This document shows positions 24,031-34,416 of a stretch of DNA of 64,000 bases, one piece after another. The stretch's first letter is position 1, and the number at the start of each line of letters is the position of its first letter. Below the pieces are notes generated by a model that was given only the letters and a program-made list of their open reading frames with translations, made no database searches and had not been told where the DNA came from. The DNA comes from Arthrobotrys musiformis (Eukaryota; Ascomycota; Orbiliomycetes; Orbiliales; Orbiliaceae), in assembly GCA_036971715.1 (NCBI GenBank), contig JAVHJL010000008.1, positions 2,108,001 to 2,172,000 on the forward strand. Reading direction: 5' to 3'. The position numbers and the translations under genes were made by a program.

Positions 24031-26814
24031 ATGCGGATTGACACGCCCACAACGCAGAAGGTGACGAAAGGGAACATACGCTCTCCAGGGCCCTTCGCCA
24101 GTCCGTGGATGGACGTCGGGGAGCTATCCACCCCACGATCACGAAATAATGGACCTCCACCTCCACCCCCGCCTTCTCGAAAACCTGTTCCATCACGATC
24201 ATCTACCGTTCCCGTGAGCATCAATGCAACACCTGTGAACAATCAATCCAAAGATGTGTCGCAAAACGAAGAACGGTTGGAACGCCGGATGACGGGGTTA
24301 TCGGTATCGCATAGGGCTTCTCCGATGTATCAGGAACACGTCTGTGCTGAGGATTTTTATAAGCAACCTAGGGAGGTATATAAGCATGTTGTTATTGTTG
24401 CGAAGGAGAGGATTATTGAGACACAAGTTTTGGAGGGGGCCGGGACAGGAGGCGTGAATGAAAGTTTGGAGAGGGGTGGTAATAGCTGGAGGTTTGAGAG
24501 TGAGGTTTTGTGGAGTGATGGAGGGAAGAGTGCGTACTATGAGACTACTGGGGGCCGGAGCGGGTATCATGAGAATGCTGGAGCTGGCGGTACGGTAGAG
24601 ACTACGGGGGAGGGGGCCCAGGCGTCTACCCTGAGAATGGAGAATCAAAGTACGGAACAGCGGAGGCGAGGCGAAGGGTTACAAAACCTGGACCCCAGGA
24701 ACGAGTTCGAGACTACTGTAGGGAATAAGATTCCCGGGGCGCAGGAGCGGGTAGAGAGTTCCAGGGCTATAAGAGGCCAAGAATCGGCTGCCACGGCTGC
24801 CCTACACAATCGAAGCGGCGGGAGTGTAGCGGGTGAAACGCCTGGAATCAATCAAATACCTTCCAAGGGAACGGTCGAAAACATAGCGGATATCGACGCT
24901 GAGGCTCGTGGGGAGGAGATTCGTAAAAGGCTGGAATCTAACGACGGTGGTTGGAAATTAGCATTCGAATTATTCGGAATTGGGAAAGTCCCAGATACTC
25001 AGAGTTTTCTCCTCGATGTCCTGGAGGAATTTATAAAGCGCCGTCCTCAGTACTGGGAAAACATTGAGAAGCAAGGTTTCCAACTCAAGGACTATCTAGC
25101 GTCAGACGACGACGAACTGTTCCTCCAACTCTCATACACTAATTCAGCGCTCGAAGCAATCGACAAAGGTAACTACAAACGCGCGCAGGAACTGGCTTTG
25201 AAGGTTGTACCAATTGTAAACAGTCGAATGGCGGCGAAACAGAGTAACTGGATTGTCAATATAGAGGTTATGGAGGTGATTATCTTCATTCTCTACCTCT
25301 CGGTAAAAACTTCCAAGCCAGCTTTGCTCGAATCAGCGGATGAACCCGGGAGCATTCTTAAGGAACTGGAACTCGGGGACGATTTTGGCGAGCTAGTAGC
25401 TGATAGAACCGCCGTCGGGATGAAGTGGTACTTTCAATTACATTTCCTGTTGGCGATGCTGCTGGAACCCGATCAAAGATCCTCCTTCACTGCTCGATGG
25501 CTGGATTGGCTTGATCAAATCCCTAAAGGAGAAAAGCGGATTCAGTTGTCAGAGATAGCGGATGACATGGAAGGTATCGAGGTTTTGAGGTATGCCACCG
25601 AAGCCGCAGCGACGCCCTCTGGGTCCAGGCTCACTTGGAGCAGGAGGTCCGAAGTGGGGCGCTTAAGCATTGTATCACCGAGTTATTTATGTTGGTTTGC
25701 TTCGATTGGGCATAAAGAAGCTATATTGAAGAACCTCGAGACTCTATATGACCTTGGCAATATAACAAGATGGGACGGGAAGAGATTCACACAGCGAGAT
25801 GCGCCGTTAAAGCCACCAAAGCCACACCAAATTGGAGGTGCCTCAAAGACGATTTCACACGCTTGGAGAGGGCCTTTTTCAGGCCCTCCTACACAGCAGT
25901 TACCAGTTACGGTAGAGGTATTCCAGTCCAAGGAAAAATCGAAAGCCGTTCCAGGAGTACTGCAGCGCCAGGGATCAATACGACATCCTTCACCTTGGGA
26001 ATCTGGTTTACCATCTTCGTCAACATCACCCACAAGTCAACCACAACCTCGTAGGCCTTCTGATCGATCGATACAGGACCGCTCTCTACCTCCTTGGACC
26101 GTACCCACGGGAACTTCCCAGGCGGATCATTCCCTAAAGGTACAACGTCTCGCTAATCTCAGAGAACAGCCCAACCGTCTTGCAGACGACTGTACAACGG
26201 CAGACCTAAGTGCGATAACGGACTTCAAACATGCCATCCGCCACTCCCAAAATCTCGATGTTCATATAGGCACTCTTGCTTCCCTGCATCTCATAAATTT
26301 CATCAGCGGAAATCCGGAGTATAGGCCTTGGACCCCTCTTATAGAAGCGATCTGCAATCAACGCTGGGACGCCGCTAGAACCCTCATCCGCCTCGGCGCG
26401 TCCTTCAATCTCGGATACCCCTTCCACACAGCCTTAAGCCGACACTTCATGCCCGGGTCCCGTGCCCGCTGTGAAAAGCTAGCGGGGAGAAAATTAATCA
26501 AAATTGGCAGGTTATCGCCGGATGAATACTTCTCTCAAGAGTCTGCGCAGTTTATTGAATACATGATGGATGCGGGTGCAGATGTCAATGCCCTCGGGGT
26601 TGCAAATACTGATCTAGCATCCCAAGTTAAGACTTATCCGATTCATTTGGCAGCGTTGGATCCTGTGATTGATACGTGGTTGGTTTGGAAGCTCTTGAAG
26701 AGGGGGGCAGATGTATGGAAAACCGACGCGAATGGGGAATTGGCTATAGATTACGCAGCCCGTGCGGACAATAAGAAAACAATCAAGATGTTACAGGATG
26801 CTATGACGGAATAA
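24031..26814 (+). CDS. Ankyrin-repeat protein with disordered N-terminus
   Basis: Single open frame; the first ATG at 24031 gives 927 residues (the frame itself is open from a TTG at 23941). Residues 1-290 are low complexity, with a PPPPPPPS run, Gly/Glu-rich repeats and scattered ETTG motifs. A helical region follows around 290-540 (ELFGIGKVPDTQSFLLDVLEEF, here quoted in parts: ELFGIGKVP, SFLLDVLEEF), which may be a repeat or solenoid domain. Another Pro/Ser-rich linker leads to C-terminal ankyrin repeats near 764-805 (TPLIEAICNQRWDAARTLI) and 840-923 (MMDAGADVNALG, YPIHLAALDP, LLKRGADVWKTD). It is probably a cytosolic scaffold. The true start could be further upstream if a 5' exon exists. 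The function is unknown. Confidence 0.75.
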   Translation: MRIDTPTTQKVTKGNIRSPGPFASPWMDVGELSTPRSRNNGPPPPPPPSRKPVPSRSSTVPVSINATPVNNQSKDVSQNEERLERRMTGLSVSHRASPMYQEHVCAEDFYKQPREVYKHVVIVAKERIIETQVLEGAGTGGVNESLERGGNSWRFESEVLWSDGGKSAYYETTGGRSGYHENAGAGGTVETTGEGAQASTLRMENQSTEQRRRGEGLQNLDPRNEFETTVGNKIPGAQERVESSRAIRGQESAATAALHNRSGGSVAGETPGINQIPSKGTVENIADIDAEARGEEIRKRLESNDGGWKLAFELFGIGKVPDTQSFLLDVLEEFIKRRPQYWENIEKQGFQLKDYLASDDDELFLQLSYTNSALEAIDKGNYKRAQELALKVVPIVNSRMAAKQSNWIVNIEVMEVIIFILYLSVKTSKPALLESADEPGSILKELELGDDFGELVADRTAVGMKWYFQLHFLLAMLLEPDQRSSFTARWLDWLDQIPKGEKRIQLSEIADDMEGIEVLRYATEAAATPSGSRLTWSRRSEVGRLSIVSPSYLCWFASIGHKEAILKNLETLYDLGNITRWDGKRFTQRDAPLKPPKPHQIGGASKTISHAWRGPFSGPPTQQLPVTVEVFQSKEKSKAVPGVLQRQGSIRHPSPWESGLPSSSTSPTSQPQPRRPSDRSIQDRSLPPWTVPTGTSQADHSLKVQRLANLREQPNRLADDCTTADLSAITDFKHAIRHSQNLDVHIGTLASLHLINFISGNPEYRPWTPLIEAICNQRWDAARTLIRLGASFNLGYPFHTALSRHFMPGSRARCEKLAGRKLIKIGRLSPDEYFSQESAQFIEYMMDAGADVNALGVANTDLASQVKTYPIHLAALDPVIDTWLVWKLLKRGADVWKTDANGELAIDYAARADNKKTIKMLQDAMTE

Positions 26815-27365
26815 TAGATGGAATAGCTCTTCCTTCATATATTTTCTGGCCAGTCTATGTTTATATTTACCTATAAATGTTATATAAAATCTTAATTATA
26901 CCCAGTTGGCAGCCTCCACGTGCCTTCGAAGAGAGAGTTTCGTCACAATAACCGCACGCTGTTAATTCTGCCGTCAATTCTGCGTTGCGTCCGCAAAATA
27001 CCACGCTCGGAGATAACCGGCTATAAGAGCCCAGCACTTTGGGTCAATGAAAGCTTTAGGTCTCGTAGTCATCGCTTGATTCCGCCCGCTCTTCGTTTTC
27101 CTTCAGACGGTTGTAGTCACCGTTCTCGGTTGACGAGAACCCTCAGCTTTGGCTTCAATATCGTCCACGCTCCACCACCAAATTACTTCAATTTCTTTTG
27201 TCCCTCTCCTTTCCTTCTACTGTTAAGCAACAGAGCCTCCTTATCGACTAGTTTGTAATTGGCTGGTTTCCCGCTGCCACTAGATGATGCCCGTTGTTGA
27301 ACGAGGGCAGAGCATCTGATATCATCGCCACCTCGGAAAGACATCGATCTAGGTTTCGAAGAACC
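26815..27365. other. Intergenic and 5' leader
   Basis: AT-rich 3' flank, then a pyrimidine-rich leader before the RING gene (CT-rich from about 27180). No independent gene is seen. Confidence 0.55.
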
Positions 27366-29819
27366 ATGACATCCTCCATAAGCAATCTATCACTCGCCTC
27401 GAAGGCTCAGCAGATATCATCAGTGTCCCAGAACATCCAATCGTCAATTTCGATTGACCAGCAAGCTTCCCAACAACGGAATTCATCCAGTGGGAGTAAT
27501 AACAACAACAGCGGTAGTGGCGGGGCTGGAGGTGCTCGTAGCCAAGCGAGTCCCCGCAACATTCAAGCGAGTAAGGCGAAACATAAGAACCATCGGAAGC
27601 CGAGTATACAACGAGACGACGTTATTGCCGAAGCCGTATGTCCCCTATATCTTTTTACAGTATGATAATGGTATTTTTCGAGGTTCTAACCTTGGGACAA
27701 AAATGCTGCTGCAGATCGCAATGAATTCGAATTCTGCTAGTCGGAAAGGCCGGACCTCTATCACTCATTTAATGGATTGGAGTCTTCCGCCTCCTCGTCC
27801 TCAGCATGGCCATCACTCTCACCCTCGAGGATCCCATGGGAACAGGCGGACTCCTACATGGGGTCAGGGTAGTGGCTATCATGCTATTGATAAGGCGAGG
27901 TACATACAACCTCCAATGGCCCTGTCCTTTTTCCCTCTCCAAATACTAAATAAACTTAAAATTTCAGATACGTAAATGCGAACTATCGCTTCATCGTCGA
28001 CCCAGCCGGCGACTACCGTCCCCAATCCCTCGATCCGGACTCAACTCTCTCCTGGACGTCTATCCTCCAAGTTCTCGCATCCTCAATTACACAATCCCCA
28101 TCTTGCCCGATATGCCTTTGCGACCCAGTCGCTCCACGTATGGCCCGGTGCGGTCACATCTTCTGTTTTGCATGTTTAATCCGGTACATGGCGTCCGAGG
28201 ACGCCGAAACTCAGAAGCAGGGACAACACTTCAACAACAATCAGAATAAGCCGAAATGGAAGAAGTGTCCGATATGCTATGACAGTATTTACATGAACGA
28301 GGTTCGACCTGTTAAGTTTTATACGGGCCAGGAGGTTCCGGCCCCGAGAGAAGGGGAAGATGTGACCTTGAGACTGATGATGAGGCAACCGGGGTCTACA
28401 TTGGCGCTACCGAAGGATGTGGCGAGCAATTTGCCGGTGCTTAAGAGGAAGGGAAGTGTTGGAGATGGGAAGGAAGAGGCGGATTTGATTCCATGGCATT
28501 ATGCGGCGGAAGTCCCAGATTATGCTAGAATTATGAAAGGGACAAGAGAATACATGCGAGAAGAATTCGAGCGAGAAATCGCCGAGCTAAAGGAACAGGA
28601 AAGGATAGATGAATTGATGTTTGGTGATGAAACAGATTGGGTTCAGAAGGCGATCGGAAAGGTTAAATCTGCGATTGACAAGACGCAAGAACTGCCGGAG
28701 AAAGGTCAAGAAAAACTCGAGAAGTTCTCAGGCAGGGAGCTATTGGAGAAACACCTGTTAGAGGAGGCGGAAGTTCGAGCGGAAGCGAACAAACAGCGAG
28801 AGAAGATTGTACAGCAAACGGAGTTCGATGTCCCCGGGATGTATTTAATGACTTCTTCGGGGGCACAGAACGGCCTTGGACACGAAACATATTCTCCAGT
28901 GGATGCAATTTCCCCTCAAGCGGAAACGCCTACGACACCACAGCTTACAGCGCCGAGATCTCCGACGAGGCATCGGGCACCGAAACCAGTCGATAGTCAT
29001 GACCCCACACAACCTTATTTCTTCTATCAGGCGCTACCACATTCATATCTGTCACCGCTCGATATTAGGATTCTTAAAGTTGCATTTGGAAGCTTTGCAG
29101 CGTTTCCTTCGAGCGTGCTCCCTAGGGTCGAGAATTTCAGCATGGGGCATGTGGTGGATGATGAATTAAGGAAGCGAGCAAAGTACCTCAGTCATCTACC
29201 ATATGGGTGCGAGGTTGCCTTCCTAGAGTGCGACTGGACAGATATCGTACCGGCAGATGTGTTGGAGAAGTTTTCAACTGATCTGGAGAGGAGAAGACGA
29301 AGGAAGCGGGAGAAAGACAACAGGGAGGAAAGAGATCGCGTGAGAGCCGAGAGAGAGGAAGATGAGAAACGATGGAGCGGAGCTAGGAGGAGTGCCCCCG
29401 GGAGAAGTGGTGGGGGTACAGGGGATGATGAATTGGGACTAGCGATGGAGATGAGCAGACGGGAGTTTGAAATTGTCGCTGAGGATGAGGAGGATCAAGA
29501 CGGAGGCATAGTTCCTAATGGGCCGAAGCTCGGGTTTGGAAGCCTACCGCAAAGTAGTCCGCCGAACAGCCGGACGGTTTGGGGCACTCCGATTGTGAGC
29601 GGTGGTGAAAACGCACCAATGCAATACAGTGCTGTGTTGGAAGAGAAAAAGGATTCGGGGTGGCTTGAAGGATGGGATAAAGGTGTTGATGCGGCAGACG
29701 AAGCCGCAATTGCTGCTGCCATGGCCGGTAGCAGCAACAGTGGAGGTGGTGGAGCGAAGGGAAAGAAGAAATTTAAGAAAGTTACATTGATGACCAATAC
29801 GGGTAAAAGGAGAGCCTAA
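27366..29819 (+). CDS. MAG2: RING-finger E3 ubiquitin ligase, RNF10/Mag2 family
   Basis: Three exons, 27366-27635, 27715-27899 and 27968-29819, give 768 residues. The N-terminus is Ser/Asn/Gly-rich and disordered. The conserved block RYVNANYRFIVDP, which in RNF10 and yeast Mag2 precedes the RING, begins exactly at the exon 2/3 junction. The RING (C3HC4) runs from CPIC at residue 198 through RCGHIFCFACL to CPIC at residue 252, with an insertion of about 30 residues before the last Cys pair. The middle part is a charged coiled coil. A conserved segment FFYQALPHSYLSPLDIRIL is also typical of the family. RNF10/Mag2 ligases monoubiquitinate small-subunit ribosomal proteins such as uS3 during ribosome quality control. 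The C-terminal third has a long Arg/Glu-rich helix, then a Gly/Lys-rich tail. The gene symbol is assigned by family resemblance. Confidence 0.88.
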
Positions 29820-30692
29820 GGACTGATCATTCTTTTTCTATCGACAAGATACATTGAAAGACAGGCCGATACAATAGGACTACCCTCATAGTTTAATTGG
29901 TCAATTAATTAAGGGCGTGTATTGTGGATTTTATTGTGCTTTTCATAAGTCTTTTTTACAATGGGAACTTGACGGTTGTTTGGGGTGTTTTTTGAGATGG
30001 AGTTTTGTGATATACCATACACTGCTGTCATTAGTATAGCATCCGACAGCAAGGGTTATCTCTACATATTATAGAGCCAATCCCCTCAGGGTCTTCCCGC
30101 TCTCGAGGTCTTGCCTTCCGAGTTCCCCACAATATAAATAAAAAAAGGATACAAGAAATATGGACGGCAGTATAAATCAATAGATTCTACCGTACCCCTC
30201 AACCAACCCTCCTATAAAGACATAAGTTTATACTGCTGAATATATAGCATAAGGAAATGCCCTAGCTTGTAGATATATTTAGATCGCATTAGACATGTAG
30301 CAAATTGATAATCGTATTACCAAGCTGGAGCTCACCTCGACCCGACAGCGAGCAGGGGTACCCCACAGAGTGGCGAGGTGTTGAACGTTGTATTTTGGTC
30401 GCACTTTAGTTTTCGTTCGGCCGCCGACGCAGGCAAAAGAATTAAACTAAGTCGATGAGCCATTTTGAATTGACATTTCTTTCCCCTTTGATTCTTCTTC
30501 TGTTTTATATAAATTCTTCCATCTCGAGCGAGTTATTACTGCCATTCCGTTTAATTACTAATACCCTGCAACTTCGACAGTGCAATCGCATTGCTTACTG
30601 GCGGGCTAAAGTTCAACCTTAATCCAACCTCTGCAAACGAACCGAACGAGCAGCAGCACCAGCTAAAAGAGTCATAACCCATAAAAAGAAGA
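29820..30692. other. Intergenic, promoter of the PRO2 gene
   Basis: AT-rich with no coding signal. A TATA-like box lies at 30506-30513, about 180 bp before the next ATG, and A/C-rich leader sequence follows. Confidence 0.6.
30506..30513 (+). promoter_or_regulatory. TATA-like box (TATATAAA)
   Basis: A TATATAAA match 180-187 bp upstream of the PRO2 start, in a T-rich context. It is a plausible core promoter. Confidence 0.5.
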
Positions 30693-32113
30693 ATGTCTGG
30701 CACAACATCGCTCCCCGCCGCCGAAATCGCCAAAACCGCCCGACAGGCGTCGTTTACGATCAAGTCCCTCCCAGGCAGCGATCGAGATGTAGCTCTAGAC
30801 GCTATATACGATGCACTACTGGCGTATAAAGATGACATCCTTGCCGCCAACGCAAAGGATATGGAGGCTGCTGCAGGTCTAGTCGCAGAGGGGAAGCTGT
30901 CGCAGAGTCTTGTGAAGCGATTGGACTTAAGCCGTGCTGGGAAGTATGAGGATATGCTGCAGGGGATTAAGGATGTTAGAGGGCTTGAGGATCCGGGTAT
31001 GCTTTTACTGCTTTTGTTTATGAATGGGGAAGTTCTGGCTGACTGTGTGTGGTAGTTGGGAAAACCACCCTTGCGACGAAGTTGGACGATAACCTCACGC
31101 TTCACCGGTATACCACCCCCATTGGTACGCTTTTGATAATCTTTGAGGCTCGTCCGGAAGTGATTGCCAATATCTCGTCTCTGGCTATAAAATCCGGGAA
31201 TGCTGCCATCCTCAAGGGTGGTAAAGAATCGGCATACTCGTTCGCTGCGATCGCCGCCGTTATATCTGAGGCCCTATCATCGACCAGAATCCCACCTGGC
31301 GCTATACAACTCGTTCAATCCCGGGAAGCGGTGAAGGACCTACTAGACCAGGATGTCTATATCGATCTTGTCATCCCGCGTGGAGGAAACGATTTGGTCA
31401 GGTATATTAAAGATAACACCAAGATTCCTGTGATGGGTCATGCGGACGGACTTTGTTCTACGTATGTACATGAGGATGCGGATGTTAAAGTTGCGGCCGA
31501 CGTTGTCGTCGATGGGAAGACGGATTATCCGGCTGCGTGTAATGCTACCGAGACATTGATCGTGCATAAGGATGTTCTGGGGAGTCACTTGCCAGCAATT
31601 GCGAGTGCATTGCAGCAGAAGGGCGTCGGTATCCGTTGCGACGAACGAAGTCTGGAGGCATTGAAAGCGGCTTCTGAAGCTGATTTCCCTACATACGCGA
31701 AATCGATCCTTCAACCCGCCACCGAACAAGATTTTAATACCGAATTCCTGGACTTGATTATCGCTGTCAAGACTGTGGATTCGCTACAAGAAGCGGTAGA
31801 GCACATCAACTCTCATTCATCATCACATACGGATGCGATCGTTACCGCTAGCAAGGAATCCGCAGATCTGTTCTGCAGGATGGTGGATAGCGCGGGCGTT
31901 TATGTCAATGCCTCCACAAGGTTTGCAGATGGATATAGATATGGCTTTGGAACTGAGGTGGGGATTAGTACCAACAAAGTCCATGCGAGAGGACCAGTGG
32001 GATTGGAAGGGTTGATGATCTACAAGTATGTTATTAGAGGGGAAGGACATACTGTGGGTATGTACGGAGGGGAAAATGGGAGGAAGTATTTGCATGAGAA
32101 GATCGACTTCTAG
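30693..32113 (+). CDS. PRO2: Glutamate-5-semialdehyde dehydrogenase (gamma-glutamyl phosphate reductase)
   Basis: Two exons, 30693-30996 and 31056-32113, joined by a 59-nt intron inside the DP-VGK codon stretch, give 453 residues, close to the 456 of yeast Pro2. The enzyme reduces gamma-glutamyl phosphate to glutamate-5-semialdehyde with NADPH, the second step of proline synthesis from glutamate, in the cytosol. Conserved segments include LATKLDDNLTLHRYTTPIG, IFEARPEVIANISSLAIKSG, LKGGKES, VIPRGGNDLVRYI, VMGHADGLCSTYVH and TDYPAACNATETL, with the catalytic Cys at residue 263. The C-terminal HARGPVGLEGLMIYKYVIRG is also canonical. All active-site elements look intact. This is the most secure functional call in the window. 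Confidence 0.97.
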
Positions 32114-33567
32114 AGGGCCTGTGGGTCGAAGGTTTTATGGAACGGATTGTAGATAGTTGGAGTAGTTACTGCACATATTGTGTCATATCATGCTGTTCAT
32201 TGACATTGAATGCGAACCCGTTAATGAGGTCCTAGACGTCCTCGAGTTAAAGCCTGTGCTAGAGAGGATTATGTAATCGGTTTTGCTGATGTCGCAAGGC
32301 TGTGTTATTTTGTAGTAACGACGCGGTTTAGTCCGCCAGCTACAATGCCTCCACTTGGTCGAGATCATGGTCGAACGGGATTGCTACGATTTCATCAAGA
32401 AGAGTTCCAGTACAAATTCGTTAAAAATCTACGCTATTCACCGCTTCACTATCTCCAAATCCGGGTCGGACACAAAACTAGCCGTCTGCTAGATCTACCC
32501 ATCCATTTGTCACCGCTGCATGTTGAGCATAGCTGCTAGCTCCCCTGGCCTCTCCCGTATCTCATAACGTGAAGCTCAGGCGAGTTGTACTCAATTTTGT
32601 TTCTTCTGTGGAAGGAAGAATAGCTATCGAGATATTGAGTTCGAAATTAAAGCATCGATGCCCTGTCGTGTTTCATATTCGTCACTTCGCTAGCTATTTC
32701 CGACACATTCAGTCCTATCAACATGCGCGCCCGTGACACGAACGATACTACAGTGTGCCTTCGGCACTCTGCTATGGTTATGGCAGCACCAGTACTCAGA
32801 CTCGCTGATCGAAATCCTTAGCCCAGCGATGTCTTCCAACGGCACAGTCTCTTGTAACACCATCCCGGGGGCCCCTCTACACTTTTCGCAATTTTGAAAG
32901 ACTATGTTTTTCCGGTCCCGAAAGCAATGATCCTAGATCTAGCCATAGCACCGATCGATAGTTGCACAACATTACGAATACATTATATACTGAAACAGCA
33001 TGCCATTTGGGCTATTGGATGGATTGTTCCAATCTCGGGTCTTGGCATTATCGCAGAAGCTATAGAATCTAAGGGATCTACGGATGGGGAAAGCTTGTTT
33101 GTAAAAAATTTTAATATTCGCGATTAGTTAGAAATAATGAGAAGAGTTAGAATGAAACTAATATACATTTGAAAGGAAGGGATGTTAGGTAAAGATCGCT
33201 GGGCTGTACGGGCACCATATGCGTTTGCCGACGCTGGGGTGATTGGTGATACTTAGGTATTTCAATAGGTCTCGATACCTGCTGCTTGCAATAAAAGATG
33301 TAAGAACGGAACGAGGAAGAGAAAAGGAAAAAGAAAAGAAAGAAAATCCCTCGCAGATGAAGCCTTCAGAAATGAACTCCGTGAATAAAATATCCTACCC
33401 GCTGAAAGTCTTGAAATACAGTTTTTTTCCCCACAACGCCAAAGCTAAGCATGCATGTTGTTGAGAATAAGAGCGGAACACTTGCTTGTCTTTTTTTGTT
33501 TTTGTTTAGAATTTTTAACTTTTTTTGCCATTTATCTTTTTTTTTTTTTTTTTTTTCCAAGCTTGCA
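32114..33567. other. Intergenic with no visible gene
   Basis: Only short frames without motifs. A/G-rich stretches appear around 33310-33360, and a 20-nt T run lies at 33537-33556, just past the stop codon of the following minus-strand gene. No RNA gene is recognised. Confidence 0.55.
33537..33556. repeat. Homopolymer T tract (20 nt)
   Basis: An uninterrupted run of 20 T directly 3' of the minus-strand secreted-protein gene, where it reads as poly-A. It could be a genomic A tract left by cDNA-mediated insertion or simple slippage. Confidence 0.85.
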
Positions 33568-34416
33568 TCACACCCAGTTATTCCTCCTTGAGGAAGCTCT
33601 GGGGTACCGATGTTCCGAGGATCTGCTGCTGCTGCTGCGTAGGTCTGTGTTTCGTGTCTGTGTTGTCAAAGTGATATTCGATGTCGCAGCCTCGGTTCGA
33701 AGGCTCCACTCATCGCTCGAGTACGCCTCTGATGTTGTGGAGATGGATTCGGTTGGATTTGATGCCTCAAGACTTTCGAGGTACTTCAAATCACGGTCAA
33801 TTTCGCTGATGTATTTCTCTTCTATTTCAAATACGTTAGTATACTTACATAAGAACTGCACTATATTTTCGAAATTTAATAACTTACCCTCACGTGAATA
33901 AAACTGTGCATACTCCCCACTAGCACCCTCGATATCTCTAGTAAACATCGAGCTTCCATAAATATGCGGGTGCATGGTTCTTCTGTTTGACGAGACATGC
34001 TGGAGGACATTGTAGATGTCTTCGGCTTGGAAGGCTTGTGCTTCTGTTCGTGTGTTGTAACTGGCTGTTTGGAAGCCGGTGTTATGCTGTGGCTTGCCCA
34101 TCCTGTCTGGCTGGTTATGGCAAGGATTTGGGGCTGGGATCTTTGGTTTTTCAAAGTTCGTGATAGAGGGTCTGGCCTGGCCTGAAGGATCGATCGACCT
34201 GGGATTAGGAATTTCGGTCGGGAACGATTGGGGCGCTAAGTGTAGAATGGGAGTAGGTGATTGGAAATTTAATATTGTTTTAGATCTTGTTATGAAGCTA
34301 GCACGATTTGTTTTGTAGATAGGTATATTGTCTATTGCGTATATGTGTGAGGCAAATGCAGGTTCGATGAGATCGATGATGATTGAGAGGAGGAAAAAAA
34401 ATATCTTGAGATTCAC
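33568..34416 (-). CDS. Small secreted protein, function unknown
   Basis: Read as one frame this is 282 residues. A textbook intron (33822-33887; GTAAGT donor, TACTAAC branch, ATAG acceptor, 66 nt, no stop in frame) most likely splits it into exons 34416-33888 and 33821-33568, giving 260 residues. The first 22 residues are a strong signal peptide (KIFFFLLSIIIDLIEPAFA). The mature part is Pro/Asn/Thr-rich at first (FQSPTPILHLAPQSF), has a short charged helical segment after the splice (EEKYISEIDRDLKYLESL) and ends Ser/Arg-rich. It has one Cys in the mature part outside the intron, so it is not a typical disulphide-rich effector. No domain is recognised. Confidence 0.6.
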   Translation of the reverse strand: MNLKIFFFLLSIIIDLIEPAFASHIYAIDNIPIYKTNRASFITRSKTILNFQSPTPILHLAPQSFPTEIPNPRSIDPSGQARPSITNFEKPKIPAPNPCHNQPDRMGKPQHNTGFQTASYNTRTEAQAFQAEDIYNVLQHVSSNRRTMHPHIYGSSMFTRDIEGASGEYAQFYSREGKLLNFENIVQFLCKYTNVFEIEEKYISEIDRDLKYLESLEASNPTESISTTSEAYSSDEWSLRTEAATSNITLTTQTRNTDLRSSSSRSSEHRYPRASSRRNNWV

